Assembly: GCA_964426135.1 (NCBI GenBank)
Contig: CAYRPN010000058.1
Location: 1 to 34,805 of the forward strand
Source of the DNA: CAYRPN01 sp964426135
GTDB taxonomy: Bacteria; Planctomycetota; Phycisphaerae; Phycisphaerales; Phycisphaeraceae
DNA: 34,805 nt
Reading direction: 5' to 3'
Numbering within the stretch: the first letter of the stretch is position 1; the number at the start of each line of letters is the position of its first letter. Made by a program: the position numbers and the translations under genes. Under the pieces are notes generated by a model that made no database searches, had not been told where the DNA came from, and saw only the letters and a program-made list of their open reading frames with translations. This document shows positions 14,942-23,285 of the stretch, in pieces.

Positions 14942-16300
14942 ATGCTGACCATCCTTGGCAGGTCCAGCAATCCATTCTGTGATGGCGTGTCGCGCCGGTC
15001 GTTCCTTCAGGTCGGCGCGCTGGCGATGGGTGGCCTTTCGCTTCCTCAGATTCTTCGCGCCGAGTCCGCTCCAACTGCGACCTCACCCGTCCGATCCCGG
15101 TCTCACAAAGCGGTCATCATGATCTTCCTGCCGGGCGGTCCGCCGCATCAGGACATGTGGGACATCAAGACCGAAGCGCCCAGCGACATCAAGGGCCCAT
15201 TCGAACCCATCAAGACAAAGGTGCCGGGGATCGAGATCGGCGAGTTGTTCCCGCGCATCGCCGCCGACGCGGACAAGTATGTTTTCCTCCGCTCCGTGGT
15301 GGGTTGCCGCGATCAGCACGACGCGTTCCAGTGCCTGACGGGGCAACTGAGCCAGAATCAGCCCAAGGGCGGCTGGCCCTGCCTTGGCTCCGTCGTTTCG
15401 TACCTGCAAGGTGCGGTGAATCCGGCGGTGCCGCCTTCGTTTGGTCTGTCGCTGCCGATGGGGCACAAGCCGTGGGCGTACAACGGCGAAGCGGGATTCC
15501 TGGGGCCGGCGCATTCGCCGGTCACGCCGGGCACCGGGCAGGTCATGGAGAACATGGTGCTCAAGGACGTGTCGCTGGATCGCCTGCGCGATCGGCACCG
15601 GCTTTTGCAGAGCTTCGACCGTTTCCGCCGGGATGTCGACACCACGCGCATGATGGAAGGCCTCGACGCGTTCCAGCAGCAGGCGCTGGGCGTGCTCACC
15701 TCCAGCAAACTCGCCGAGGCGCTCGACGTCACCAAGGCTGATCCGAACCTGCGCGAACGCTACGGCCGCGGCACCGACGCCCGCCGCGATGACGGCGGCC
15801 CGCAGTTGCTCGACCAGTTCCTCGTCGCGTCGCGTCTGGTGCAGGCCGGCGCCCGTTGCGTGACGCTTGGGTTCAATCGCTGGGACTGGCACGGCGGCAA
15901 TTTCAGGCAGGCCAAGGAAGTGTTCCCCATGCTCGACCAGGGTGTGACCGCCCTGGTCGACGACCTGCATCAGCGTGGGATGGAAAAAGATGTCACGGTC
16001 ATCGTCTGGGGCGAGTTCGGGAGGACTCCGAAGATCAATAAAGACGCGGGTCGTGATCACTGGCCGAAAGTATCGTGCGCCCTGATGGCGGGCGGCGGGA
16101 TGCGCACCGGGCAGGTGATCGGTTCCACCAGCCGCGACGGCGGCGAGGCCAAGGACCGGCCGGTGCATTTCCAGGAGGTCTTCGCCACGCTGTATCGCAA
16201 CCTCGGCATCGACACGGAAACCGCAACCGTTCCCGATCTGGAGCATCGCCCGCGTTACCTCGTCGATCCGGAGTTCAAACCTATGAGGGAAGTGATGTGA
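14942..16300 (+). CDS. DUF1501 protein 1, Tat-exported
   Basis: Member of DUF1501, a family in the alkaline phosphatase/sulfatase-like fold that is abundant in planctomycetes; 452 residues. The N-terminus has a twin-arginine signal (SRRSFLQVGALAMGG). Family landmarks are FLPGGPPHQDMWD (metal-site type), WGEFGRTPKINKDAGRDHW and a final PRYLVD. The enzymatic activity of the family is unproven. The ATG at 14942 follows GGAG; an in-frame TTG at 14906 is less likely. It precedes the DUF1549/DUF1553 gene, the standard planctomycete pairing. Confidence 0.9.
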   Translation: MLTILGRSSNPFCDGVSRRSFLQVGALAMGGLSLPQILRAESAPTATSPVRSRSHKAVIMIFLPGGPPHQDMWDIKTEAPSDIKGPFEPIKTKVPGIEIGELFPRIAADADKYVFLRSVVGCRDQHDAFQCLTGQLSQNQPKGGWPCLGSVVSYLQGAVNPAVPPSFGLSLPMGHKPWAYNGEAGFLGPAHSPVTPGTGQVMENMVLKDVSLDRLRDRHRLLQSFDRFRRDVDTTRMMEGLDAFQQQALGVLTSSKLAEALDVTKADPNLRERYGRGTDARRDDGGPQLLDQFLVASRLVQAGARCVTLGFNRWDWHGGNFRQAKEVFPMLDQGVTALVDDLHQRGMEKDVTVIVWGEFGRTPKINKDAGRDHWPKVSCALMAGGGMRTGQVIGSTSRDGGEAKDRPVHFQEVFATLYRNLGIDTETATVPDLEHRPRYLVDPEFKPMREVM

Positions 16301-16313
16301 GTTGGTTCCGTTC

Positions 16314-16341
16314 AGGCATGGGGGCTTAAGCCCCCATGCCT
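16314..16341. repeat. Perfect 28-base palindrome between DUF1501 and DUF1549 genes
   Basis: Twelve-base arms starting AGGCATGGGGGC surround a TTAA centre with no mismatch, 13 bases after the DUF1501 stop. No T-tract follows. It could stall transcription or stabilise the message end between the two genes. Confidence 0.8.
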
Positions 16342-16402
16342 CGGGTGCCCAAGGCCCAAGTTCCTTAGTCCCGTGCCTCGTTCAAATCTGGAGTCCTTTC
16401 GT

Positions 16403-18934
16403 ATGGATACGAAAACCACGTTGAAACTCTTCGGCGCCTGTGCCGCGCTCGCGGCGGCCGCCACGATCCAGCCGTTCGGCGCCGGCATCGACTCCCCGGC
16501 ATTCGCTGCTCCGCAGACCGTCGTCCCCGTCTCCAAGGACTTCGGCAAACTCACCCGCGTCTACTTCGACACCGCCCATCCCGGCGAAGTGAAAGACGGC
16601 CTCGCCCTTCGCGGGGCCGATGCCCGCCTTCAGCTCACGCTCTCCGCGGAATACGATTCCGGTACGCAGCGCGATGTCAGCCGCACCGCCGCTTACGAAG
16701 TCGCCCCTGCCGGTATCGTGCAGATTTCCACCAGCGGTCTCGTCACGCCCGTCGCCGATGGCAAAGCCACCATCACCGCCAAGTTCGAGGGTGCCGTCGC
16801 CACCGTGCCCGTCTCCGTGGAACGCTTCGGCGACACCCCCGACATCCATTTCCGCAACCGCATCGTCCCGATCTTCACCAAGTACGGCTGCAACGGCGGC
16901 GGTTGCCACGGCAAGAGCGGCGGACAGAACGGCTTCCGCCTGTCGCTGCTCGGATTCGAGCCGCAGGAGGACTACGAATATCTCGTCAAGGAAGGCCGCG
17001 GCCGCCGTTTGTTCCCCGCCGCGCCGGACAACAGCCTGTTCCTTCAGAAGGCCGCCAACATTGTGCCTCACGGCGGCGGCGAGCGCATCCGCAAGGACAC
17101 CTACGATTACAACCTGATCCGTCGCTGGATCGCGCAGGGAATGCCCGCCGGCGATCCCAAGGCGCCTATCGTCGAGCGCATCGAAGTCTTCCCGCAGCAT
17201 CGCGTCATGACGCGCGGCGGCGAGCAGCAGCTTTCCGTCGTCGCCGTCTACAGCGATGGCACGACGGAAGACGTGACCTTCACCGCCCAGTTCGAGGCGA
17301 ACAACAAGGAGATGGCGGACTCCGACGTGAACGGCCTGGTGCATGTGTTCGATCAGACCGGCGACGTGGCGGTCATGATTCGTTACCAGTCGCAGGTCGC
17401 GGTCTTCCGCGCGACGATCCCGCTGGGCGCGCCGGTGGACAAACTGCCGGAGCCGAACAACTTCATCGATCAGCAGGTGTTCAAGAAGCTGAAGATGCTG
17501 GGCATGCCGCCGTCGGAAGTCTGCGACGACTCGACGTTCATCCGTCGCGTATCGCTGGACCTGACGGGCAGACTGCCCGCGCCGGCGCGTGCCGAGGCGT
17601 TCCTGAATGACAAGGATCCGCAGAAGCGCGGCAAGCTCATCGATGAACTGCTCGCATCCGGTGAATACGCCGACTACTTCGCCAACAAGTGGTCATCCAT
17701 TCTCCGCAACAAGCGCCGCAAAGAGACATTCACCCGCGGCACCTTCGGCTTCCACCAATGGATTCGCGACAGCCTGCGGGAGAACAAGCCCTACGACCAG
17801 TTCGTGCGGGAAGTCCTCGCCGCCAGCGGCGAACTGACGGACAATCCGCCCGTCGCCTGGCATCGCGAAGTGACCAAGCCGGAGGAAGCGCTGGAGGACA
17901 CGGCCCAGTTGTTCCTGGGCATCCGCCTGCAGTGCGCCAAGTGCCACCATCATCCGTTTGAGAAGTGGAGCCAGCAGGATTACTACGGATTCTCCGCGTT
18001 TTTCTCGACCGTCAGCCGCAAGCCCGGCGACGGTCCCGATGAACAGGTCGTGTTCCACAAGCGCGGCGAAGCCACGGCGAAGAATCCGAAGACCGGCCAG
18101 AACGTCAAGCCCACGGGCCTGGGCGCCGGCGCCGCGGTCAGCATCACCGTCGACGATGATCCGCGTGCAGCCCTGGCGGATTGGATGAGTTCCACGACCA
18201 ATCCGTTCTTCGCCAAGTCGCTGGTCAACCGCTACTGGAAGCACTTCTTCAACCGCGGCCTCGTCGATCCGGAAGATGACATGCGTGCGACCAATCCGGC
18301 GACCAACCCGGAGTTGCTCGACGCCCTGGCCGCTAGCTTTATTCAAAGCAAGTTCGATCTGAAGGTGCTGGTGAAGACAATCTGCGAGAGCAAGACGTAC
18401 CAGCTCTCCGCGGAGCCGAACCAGTACAACCAGAACGACCGCCAGAACTTCTCCCGCTACTACCCGCGCCGCCTCAACGCCGAGGTGCTGCTCGACGCGA
18501 TCGACACCGTCACCGCGACGACCAGCGATTTCAACGGCCTGCCCCGCGGCACCCGTGCCGTGCAGATTCCCGATCGCGGCGGCGTCAACAGCTACTTCCT
18601 CACCGTCTTCGGCGCGCCCGAAGGCTCCAGCGCCTGCGAGTGCGAACGCACCAGCGATGCCAACCTGGCGCAGTGTCTGCACCTGATCAACTCGCGCGAG
18701 GTGCAGGACAAACTCACGAGCGGCCGCGCCAAGACCCTGGCCGCCGACAAGCGTCCGCATCCGGACCGCATCAAGGAAATCTACAACGTCGCGTTTGCCC
18801 GCGACCCGGATCCGGAGGAACTGAAAATCGCCCTGACCGCGATCGAGAAGTACGGCGAGAAGAATGTGCAACTCGCCTACGAGGACATTCTGTGGGCGAT
18901 CGTGAACACGAAGGAATTCATGTTCAATCATTGA
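16403..18934 (+). CDS. Secreted DUF1549/DUF1553 (PSCyt2-PSD1) protein with heme-type motifs
   Basis: Secreted protein of 843 residues with a signal peptide to about residue 35. Order of domains: Ig-like BIG2 domain (about 65-135), planctomycete cytochrome segment with CNGGGCHG (163-170, C-X4-CH), a second BIG2-like region (about 255-345), DUF1549 (about 355-560) with CAKCH (511-515) in LQCAKCHHHPFEKW, and DUF1553 (about 590-835) with FFAKSLVNRYWKHFFNRGLVDP and PRRLNAEVLLDAI. The CxxCH motif suggests covalent heme; the first motif has non-standard spacing seen in this family. Genes of this type stand beside DUF1501 genes across the phylum; their job is unknown, with polysaccharide use often proposed. 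CTGGAG precedes the ATG at 16403. Confidence 0.9.
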   Translation: MDTKTTLKLFGACAALAAAATIQPFGAGIDSPAFAAPQTVVPVSKDFGKLTRVYFDTAHPGEVKDGLALRGADARLQLTLSAEYDSGTQRDVSRTAAYEVAPAGIVQISTSGLVTPVADGKATITAKFEGAVATVPVSVERFGDTPDIHFRNRIVPIFTKYGCNGGGCHGKSGGQNGFRLSLLGFEPQEDYEYLVKEGRGRRLFPAAPDNSLFLQKAANIVPHGGGERIRKDTYDYNLIRRWIAQGMPAGDPKAPIVERIEVFPQHRVMTRGGEQQLSVVAVYSDGTTEDVTFTAQFEANNKEMADSDVNGLVHVFDQTGDVAVMIRYQSQVAVFRATIPLGAPVDKLPEPNNFIDQQVFKKLKMLGMPPSEVCDDSTFIRRVSLDLTGRLPAPARAEAFLNDKDPQKRGKLIDELLASGEYADYFANKWSSILRNKRRKETFTRGTFGFHQWIRDSLRENKPYDQFVREVLAASGELTDNPPVAWHREVTKPEEALEDTAQLFLGIRLQCAKCHHHPFEKWSQQDYYGFSAFFSTVSRKPGDGPDEQVVFHKRGEATAKNPKTGQNVKPTGLGAGAAVSITVDDDPRAALADWMSSTTNPFFAKSLVNRYWKHFFNRGLVDPEDDMRATNPATNPELLDALAASFIQSKFDLKVLVKTICESKTYQLSAEPNQYNQNDRQNFSRYYPRRLNAEVLLDAIDTVTATTSDFNGLPRGTRAVQIPDRGGVNSYFLTVFGAPEGSSACECERTSDANLAQCLHLINSREVQDKLTSGRAKTLAADKRPHPDRIKEIYNVAFARDPDPEELKIALTAIEKYGEKNVQLAYEDILWAIVNTKEFMFNH

Positions 18935-18962
18935 GTGGAAGAGATCAGAGACGAAGGGACGG

Positions 18963-19026
18963 AGAGATTGAGTGACGAAGAGATTAAGTGACGGAGAGAT
19001 TGAGTGACGAAGAGATTGAGCGACGA
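18963..19026. repeat. Four-unit 16-base tandem array
   Basis: Four copies of AGAGATTGAGTGACGA with single changes (18963, 18979, 18995, 19011), preceded by a degenerate copy from about 18944. It lies in the leader of the second DUF1501 gene. Confidence 0.9.
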
Positions 19027-19047
19027 AGTGTGGTGTGCGACTTCGCC

Positions 19048-19074
19048 GTTTAGCGCGGGCCCGAAGGGCCCGGC
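19048..19074. repeat. TTTAGCG-type hairpin with GAA loop
   Basis: GTTTAGCGC foot, stem GGGCCC, loop GAA, stem GGGCCC. Preceded by CGCCG exactly as at 23228. About 78 bases upstream of the DUF1501 start. Confidence 0.75.
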
Positions 19075-19151
19075 TTGCTCGGAAAACCCCGCGTCACGGA
19101 TGGCGCAACATCGGATCCAACGTCGATCAACGAGTCACCCAGGAGCACGCC

Positions 19152-20432
19152 ATGTTCAACATCCTCGGCAAAATGAACGGCTACTGTGACGGCATCTCCC
19201 GGCGCACCGCGCTGAGCATCGGCGCAGCCGGCATCGGCGGCATGATGCTGCCGGACCTCCTGCGCGCCGAGGCCGCTTCGGGCATCCGCAGTTCGAGCAA
19301 GGCGCTCATCAACGTTTACCTTGGCGGCGGGCCGTCGCATCAGGACATGTGGGATCTCAAGCCCGGCGCGCCCAGTGAATATCGCGGCGAGTTCTCGCCC
19401 ATCAAGACCAACGTCCCCGGCATGGAAATCTGCGAGCACTTCCCCAAGCTCGCCACCATGGCGGACAAGTTTGCCGTCATCCGGTCCACCGTTGGCACCA
19501 TCGACGATCACTCCTCGTTCCACACCCAGGCCGGCTACGCCAAGCGCGATCTGCAACTGGTCGGCGGCCGGCCCGCGCTGGGCTCGGTCATCACCAAGCT
19601 CAAAGGGCAGACCGAAACCGGCGCGCCGTCCTTCGTCTCCTACATGGGCGACGTCAGCCCCGGGTTCCTCGGCGCGATCTATCGGCCGTACCGTCCGGAT
19701 GGTCCTGGCCGCGAGAACCTGCGCCTCAGCCGCGAGATGACCGCCGAGCGACTGGCGAATCGAGCCGAGCTGCGCGCCAAGCTCGGCCATCTGCGCGCCG
19801 ACGCCGACGCCTCGGGCGAGATGAACGCGGTCGACGGGTTCACCACCCGCGCGGTGGAAGTGGTGACCAGCGGCCGCCTTGCCGACGCCCTTGATGTCGA
19901 GAAAGAATCGAAAGACGTCCGCGCCCGCTACGGCAAGGACGGCAACAGCAACTTCCTGCTGGCGCGTCGCCTCGTCGAGGCCGGTGTCCGCGTCGTCACT
20001 TTCAACTGGGGCGGCTGGGACACGCACGGCCAGAATTTCACCACGCTTCGCAATCAGTTGCCCAGGCTCGATCAGGGCCTCAGCGCGCTGATTCAGGATT
20101 TGTCCGATCGCTCGATGCTCGATGACGTGGTCATCGTGGTCTGGGGCGAGTTCGGCCGCACCCCGCGCATCAACAAGGACGCCGGCCGCGATCACTGGTC
20201 CAAGGTGATGTCCACCTTCATCGCCGGCGGCGGGTTCAAGACTGGGCAGATGATCGGCACCACCGATCGCATCGCCGGCGAAGCCGACGACCGCCCGGTT
20301 CACCTGCGTGAAATCTTCGCGACGCTCTACCGCCACTTCGGCATCGACGCGAAGAACACCACGATCACCGACACCGCCGGCCGCCCGCAGTACCTCGTGG
20401 ACTCGCGCGATCCGGTCAAGGAACTGGTCTGA
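19152..20432 (+). CDS. DUF1501 protein 2, Tat-like signal
   Basis: Second DUF1501 paralogue, 426 residues, for export by a signal with SRRTALSIGAAGIGG; the twin arginines are present but the usual following Phe-Leu is not. Landmarks are LGGGPSHQDMWD, FNWGGWDTHGQNF and WGEFGRTPRINKDAGRDHWSK. AGGAG precedes the ATG at 19152; a longer frame from 19035 reads through the hairpin repeat and is rejected. It is closer in motif wording to DUF1501 protein 1 than to protein 3. Activity unknown. Confidence 0.9.
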   Translation: MFNILGKMNGYCDGISRRTALSIGAAGIGGMMLPDLLRAEAASGIRSSSKALINVYLGGGPSHQDMWDLKPGAPSEYRGEFSPIKTNVPGMEICEHFPKLATMADKFAVIRSTVGTIDDHSSFHTQAGYAKRDLQLVGGRPALGSVITKLKGQTETGAPSFVSYMGDVSPGFLGAIYRPYRPDGPGRENLRLSREMTAERLANRAELRAKLGHLRADADASGEMNAVDGFTTRAVEVVTSGRLADALDVEKESKDVRARYGKDGNSNFLLARRLVEAGVRVVTFNWGGWDTHGQNFTTLRNQLPRLDQGLSALIQDLSDRSMLDDVVIVVWGEFGRTPRINKDAGRDHWSKVMSTFIAGGGFKTGQMIGTTDRIAGEADDRPVHLREIFATLYRHFGIDAKNTTITDTAGRPQYLVDSRDPVKELV

Positions 20433-20483
20433 GCGGCGTGTTCCTCGCGCAGCGCTGCACGGAGATGTTCCGCGGTGCTCCGC

Positions 20484-20596
20484 GTAGGGTGGGCCAAGGC
20501 TCGGCGCCGGCCCACCATTCCGCGTCCGACTTTAGAACGATCTCCACCGCGCGCTGGGCGCGAAATGGTGGGCCGCGCGGACTTGGCCCACCCTAC
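20484..20596. repeat. BIME-like pair of GTAG-REP hairpins (types B and A)
   Basis: Here the B-type hairpin (20484-20516) comes first and the inverted A-type (20567-20596) second, the reverse order of the pairs at 2826 and 7014. Both stems are perfect (GGTGGGCC with GGCCCACC), and GTAG/CTAC marks the outer ends. Confidence 0.9.
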
Positions 20597-20617
20597 AGGA
20601 CTACGTCACGTCCCGCC

Positions 20618-20665
20618 GCGAGCCGGGGCGTGTCGCCCCCATCGGGCCGACACGGCCCGGCTCGC
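20618..20665. repeat. Inverted pair of AGCGAGCC-type hairpins
   Basis: The left hairpin has foot GCGAGCC, stem GGGGCG (20625-20630), loop TGT, stem CGCCCC (20634-20639). The right one, inverted, has stem GGGCCG (20644-20649), loop ACA, stem CGGCCC (20653-20658) and foot GGCTCGCT. The two stems differ by a compensated base pair. Confidence 0.8.
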
Positions 20666-20750
20666 TTGTTTCCCGGCTCGCTTGTTTCCAAGTTCATTCC
20701 CGATGTGTTCCAGAGCATTCGCCTTGTTGCCACCGAACAGGAGATCCCCG

Positions 20751-23210
20751 ATGAAACGACGCTGTGCCGCATCCGCACTCGTCCTCGTCGCGTCACTCGT
20801 CGCGTCGTTGTTCACCGCTTCGCCCGCCTTCGCGCAGCTTCCCCAGCCGCGGCTTTACGCCGTGTCGCCCGCCGGCGGGCAGACCGGGGCCACGTTCGAC
20901 CTGACGCTCAGCAGCGCGGCGGAGAACGAAGATGTCCGCATGCTGCTCTTCTCGCATCCGGGCATCACCGCCAAGGCCAAGACCGATGACGGCGGCGGCA
21001 TCCTCAAGACGCCCCGCGCCGTCGCCAATGTGTTCACGGTCACGATCGGCAAGGATGTGCCCACCGGCCTGTATGAAGTGCGCTACGTCAGCGCCCTGGG
21101 CATCTCCAATTCCCGCGCGTTCATCGTCGGCGATCTGCCCGAAGCCGTGGACACCAGCAGCAACGGCGACCCGACCAAGGCCACGCCGCTCGCGGTGGGC
21201 AGCGTGGTCAACGGCGCCGCCGACGCCCGCGGCGTCGATCATTTCAAGGTGTCCCTCAAGAAGGGCCAGCGCGTCATCGTCGACTGCAAAGCGGAGACGA
21301 TCGATTCCCGCATGAGCGCGGTGCTGAAGCTGCTCGATGCGTCGGGCAGCCGCGAACTGGATCGCAGCTTCATGCTTTCTGGCTTCGAGCCGATGCTCGA
21401 TGTCACCGCCGAAGCGGATGGCGATTACATCGTCGCGGTGCATGATTTCACCTTTGGCGGGGGGCCGCAGCACTTCTACCGCCTGACGGTGCGCGGCGGG
21501 CCGTACATCGATTACATCTTCCCGCCGTCCGGCCTGGCGGGCACGAAGGGCAAGTTCACGCTCTTCGGACGCAATCTTCCCGGAGGCGGCAAGAGCGGCG
21601 AAGTCGCATCCGACGGCACGCCGCTGGAAAAGCTCGATGTCGAAATCGACATCCCCGCCGACGCCAGCGCCAACCCGATGGATGACGGCATGCTGCTGCC
21701 GGTGGAAGCGTCGATGGATGCGATTCTCTATCGCCTCGCTTCGCCGCAGGGCGTGTCGAACACGGTGCGCGTCGGCATTGCCCGCGCTCCGATTTCGATC
21801 GAGAGCGAGCCGAACGACGATCCGAGCAAGTCCACCCGCGTCGCTCCGCCCTGCGAGATCGTCGGTCGGTTCATGCCGCGCAGCGACCGCGACTGGATTT
21901 CCTTCGAGGCCAAGGCGGGCCAGGTTTTCTGGATCGAAGTGTTCAGCCAGCGGCTGGGCATGGTGAGCGATCCGTCGCTGGTCATTCAGCAGGTGAAGAA
22001 GAATGAGAAGGGCGAGGAAACGAACAAGGACATTGTCGTCGCCGAGGACACGCCGGGCGTGACCGACGGCCGGTTCAGCACGAACAGCGAAGATCCTTCG
22101 CTGCGTTTCGCGGTGCCGGAGGATGGCGTGTACCGCATCCTGGTGCGCGACAATTTCTCGATGGGCAAGGCGGACCCGCGTCGCATTTTCCGCCTGTCGA
22201 TCCTGCCGGAGTCGGCGCAGCCTGCGGCGACGAATGTGGCGTCGCCTGATTTCCGCCTCATTGCCGCGCCCAACGCGGTCATCGGCGATAAGGCCAACAA
22301 GCAGAACTACGAGCCCGGCGGCATCGCCTTGCGCCGCGGCGGCAGCGAGGAAGTCATGTTGCTGATGGTGCGCCGCGGCGGTTTCGCCGGCGAAGTCGAT
22401 GTCACCGTCGAAGGCCTGCCCGCCGGCGTGACCTGTGCGCCGACGGTCATCCCCGCCGGTTCCAACTCCGTGTCGCTCGTCTTCCGCGGCGCGCCCGATT
22501 CGCCCTTCGGCGCGGGCATGATCCGCATTCTCGGCAAGGCGAAGATCGGCGACAAGGACGTCGTCCGCGAAGCCCGCGGAGGCCAGATCGTCTGGGGGCC
22601 GCAGCAGGACAAGGCGCGTGGCTGGTCCCGCATCGCCGCCGGCATCGCGCTGTCCGTCACGGATGCCGAGACGGTGCCCTTCACCGTCAGCTTCGGCGAA
22701 ACGAAAGTGCATGACACGACCAAGGGCGGCAAATTCAACGTGCCCATCAAGGTCGATCGCCGCGACAATTTCAAAGGCCCGATCAAGGTGAAGGGCAACG
22801 CCGCCGCCACCGCCATGCTCACCGCCAAGGAAATCACCATCGCGGCGGACAAGAACGAAGGTACGTTGGAGTGCGAGGTGAAAGGCACGGCTGCGCCGCA
22901 GGGCTACACCGTGCTGGTGGAGGCGGAATCGCAGATCAGTTACGCCCGCACGCCCAAGGCGGTCGATGCGCTCAATGCCCAGAAGAAGGAACTGGAGGAG
23001 ATGGCCAAGGCGGTCGCCAGCGACAAAGACAAGTCCAAGAAGATCGCGGACATGCTCAAGACCATCGATGCGGACATCAAGAAGATGACGGAAATGGCCA
23101 AGCCCAAGAACGTGAACCTGACGCAGCCGGTGGGCACGGTGGTTGCCCGCGTCACGGAGCCGCCCAAGCCGGAGAAGAAGGACGAGAAGAAGGACGAGAA
23201 GAAGAAATGA
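20751..23210 (+). CDS. Secreted PPC-domain (pre-peptidase C-terminal-like) protein
   Basis: Secreted protein of 819 residues with a signal peptide ending near SPAFA-QL (about 27). It begins with LPQPRLYAVSPAGGQTGATFDLTLSSA, the start typical of planctomycete proteins that stand beside DUF1501/DUF1549 genes. PPC-like beta-sandwich modules recur: DHFKVSLKKGQRVIVDCKAE (about 165-240) and DWISFEAKAGQVFWIEVFSQRLG (about 380-470), with an IPT/TIG-like piece at YIDYIFPPSGLAGTKGKFTLFG between them. The C-terminus has a short coiled coil (KKELEEMAKAVASDKDK on) and a lysine-rich end. No catalytic motif seen; likely a carbohydrate- or protein-binding scaffold. CAGGAG precedes the ATG at 20751; the frame continuing upstream to 20475 lies in repeats. 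Confidence 0.85.
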   Translation: MKRRCAASALVLVASLVASLFTASPAFAQLPQPRLYAVSPAGGQTGATFDLTLSSAAENEDVRMLLFSHPGITAKAKTDDGGGILKTPRAVANVFTVTIGKDVPTGLYEVRYVSALGISNSRAFIVGDLPEAVDTSSNGDPTKATPLAVGSVVNGAADARGVDHFKVSLKKGQRVIVDCKAETIDSRMSAVLKLLDASGSRELDRSFMLSGFEPMLDVTAEADGDYIVAVHDFTFGGGPQHFYRLTVRGGPYIDYIFPPSGLAGTKGKFTLFGRNLPGGGKSGEVASDGTPLEKLDVEIDIPADASANPMDDGMLLPVEASMDAILYRLASPQGVSNTVRVGIARAPISIESEPNDDPSKSTRVAPPCEIVGRFMPRSDRDWISFEAKAGQVFWIEVFSQRLGMVSDPSLVIQQVKKNEKGEETNKDIVVAEDTPGVTDGRFSTNSEDPSLRFAVPEDGVYRILVRDNFSMGKADPRRIFRLSILPESAQPAATNVASPDFRLIAAPNAVIGDKANKQNYEPGGIALRRGGSEEVMLLMVRRGGFAGEVDVTVEGLPAGVTCAPTVIPAGSNSVSLVFRGAPDSPFGAGMIRILGKAKIGDKDVVREARGGQIVWGPQQDKARGWSRIAAGIALSVTDAETVPFTVSFGETKVHDTTKGGKFNVPIKVDRRDNFKGPIKVKGNAAATAMLTAKEITIAADKNEGTLECEVKGTAAPQGYTVLVEAESQISYARTPKAVDALNAQKKELEEMAKAVASDKDKSKKIADMLKTIDADIKKMTEMAKPKNVNLTQPVGTVVARVTEPPKPEKKDEKKDEKKK

Positions 23211-23227
23211 TCGCGTCGTGTTGCGCC

Positions 23228-23253
23228 GTTTAGCGCCCGCCCGAAGGGCGGGC
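23228..23253. repeat. TTTAGCG-type hairpin with GAA loop
   Basis: GTTTAGC foot, stem GCCCGCCC, loop GAA, stem GGGCGGGC, preceded by CGCCG. It lies 17 bases after the PPC stop and 33 before the third DUF1501 gene. Confidence 0.8.
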
Positions 23254-23285
23254 CTTCCCCCCGCATTCGATCGCCAGTTTCACGC

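Larger units (their letters stand above)
20433..20750. other. Gene-free 318-base gap made largely of repeats
   Basis: Between the second DUF1501 gene and the PPC gene there is a BIME-like pair (20484-20596), an inverted pair of AGCGAGCC hairpins (20618-20665) and a 17-base direct duplication (CCCGGCTCGCTTGTTTC near 20656 and 20673). The ribosome-binding site of the next gene (CAGGAG) is at about 20739. Confidence 0.75.

Noticed and set aside
16889..16909. Treating CNGGGCH as a normal CxxCH heme site
   Set aside because: The cysteines are four residues apart, so this is the family's variant C-X4-CH; only CAKCH at residues 511-515 has standard spacing.
20793..22712. Long minus-strand open frame (639 codons) opposite the PPC gene
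   Set aside because: Its product is rich in Arg, Ala, His and Asp with no family resemblance, while the plus strand encodes a signal peptide and recognisable beta-sandwich modules. Such antisense frames are expected in GC-rich codon bias.
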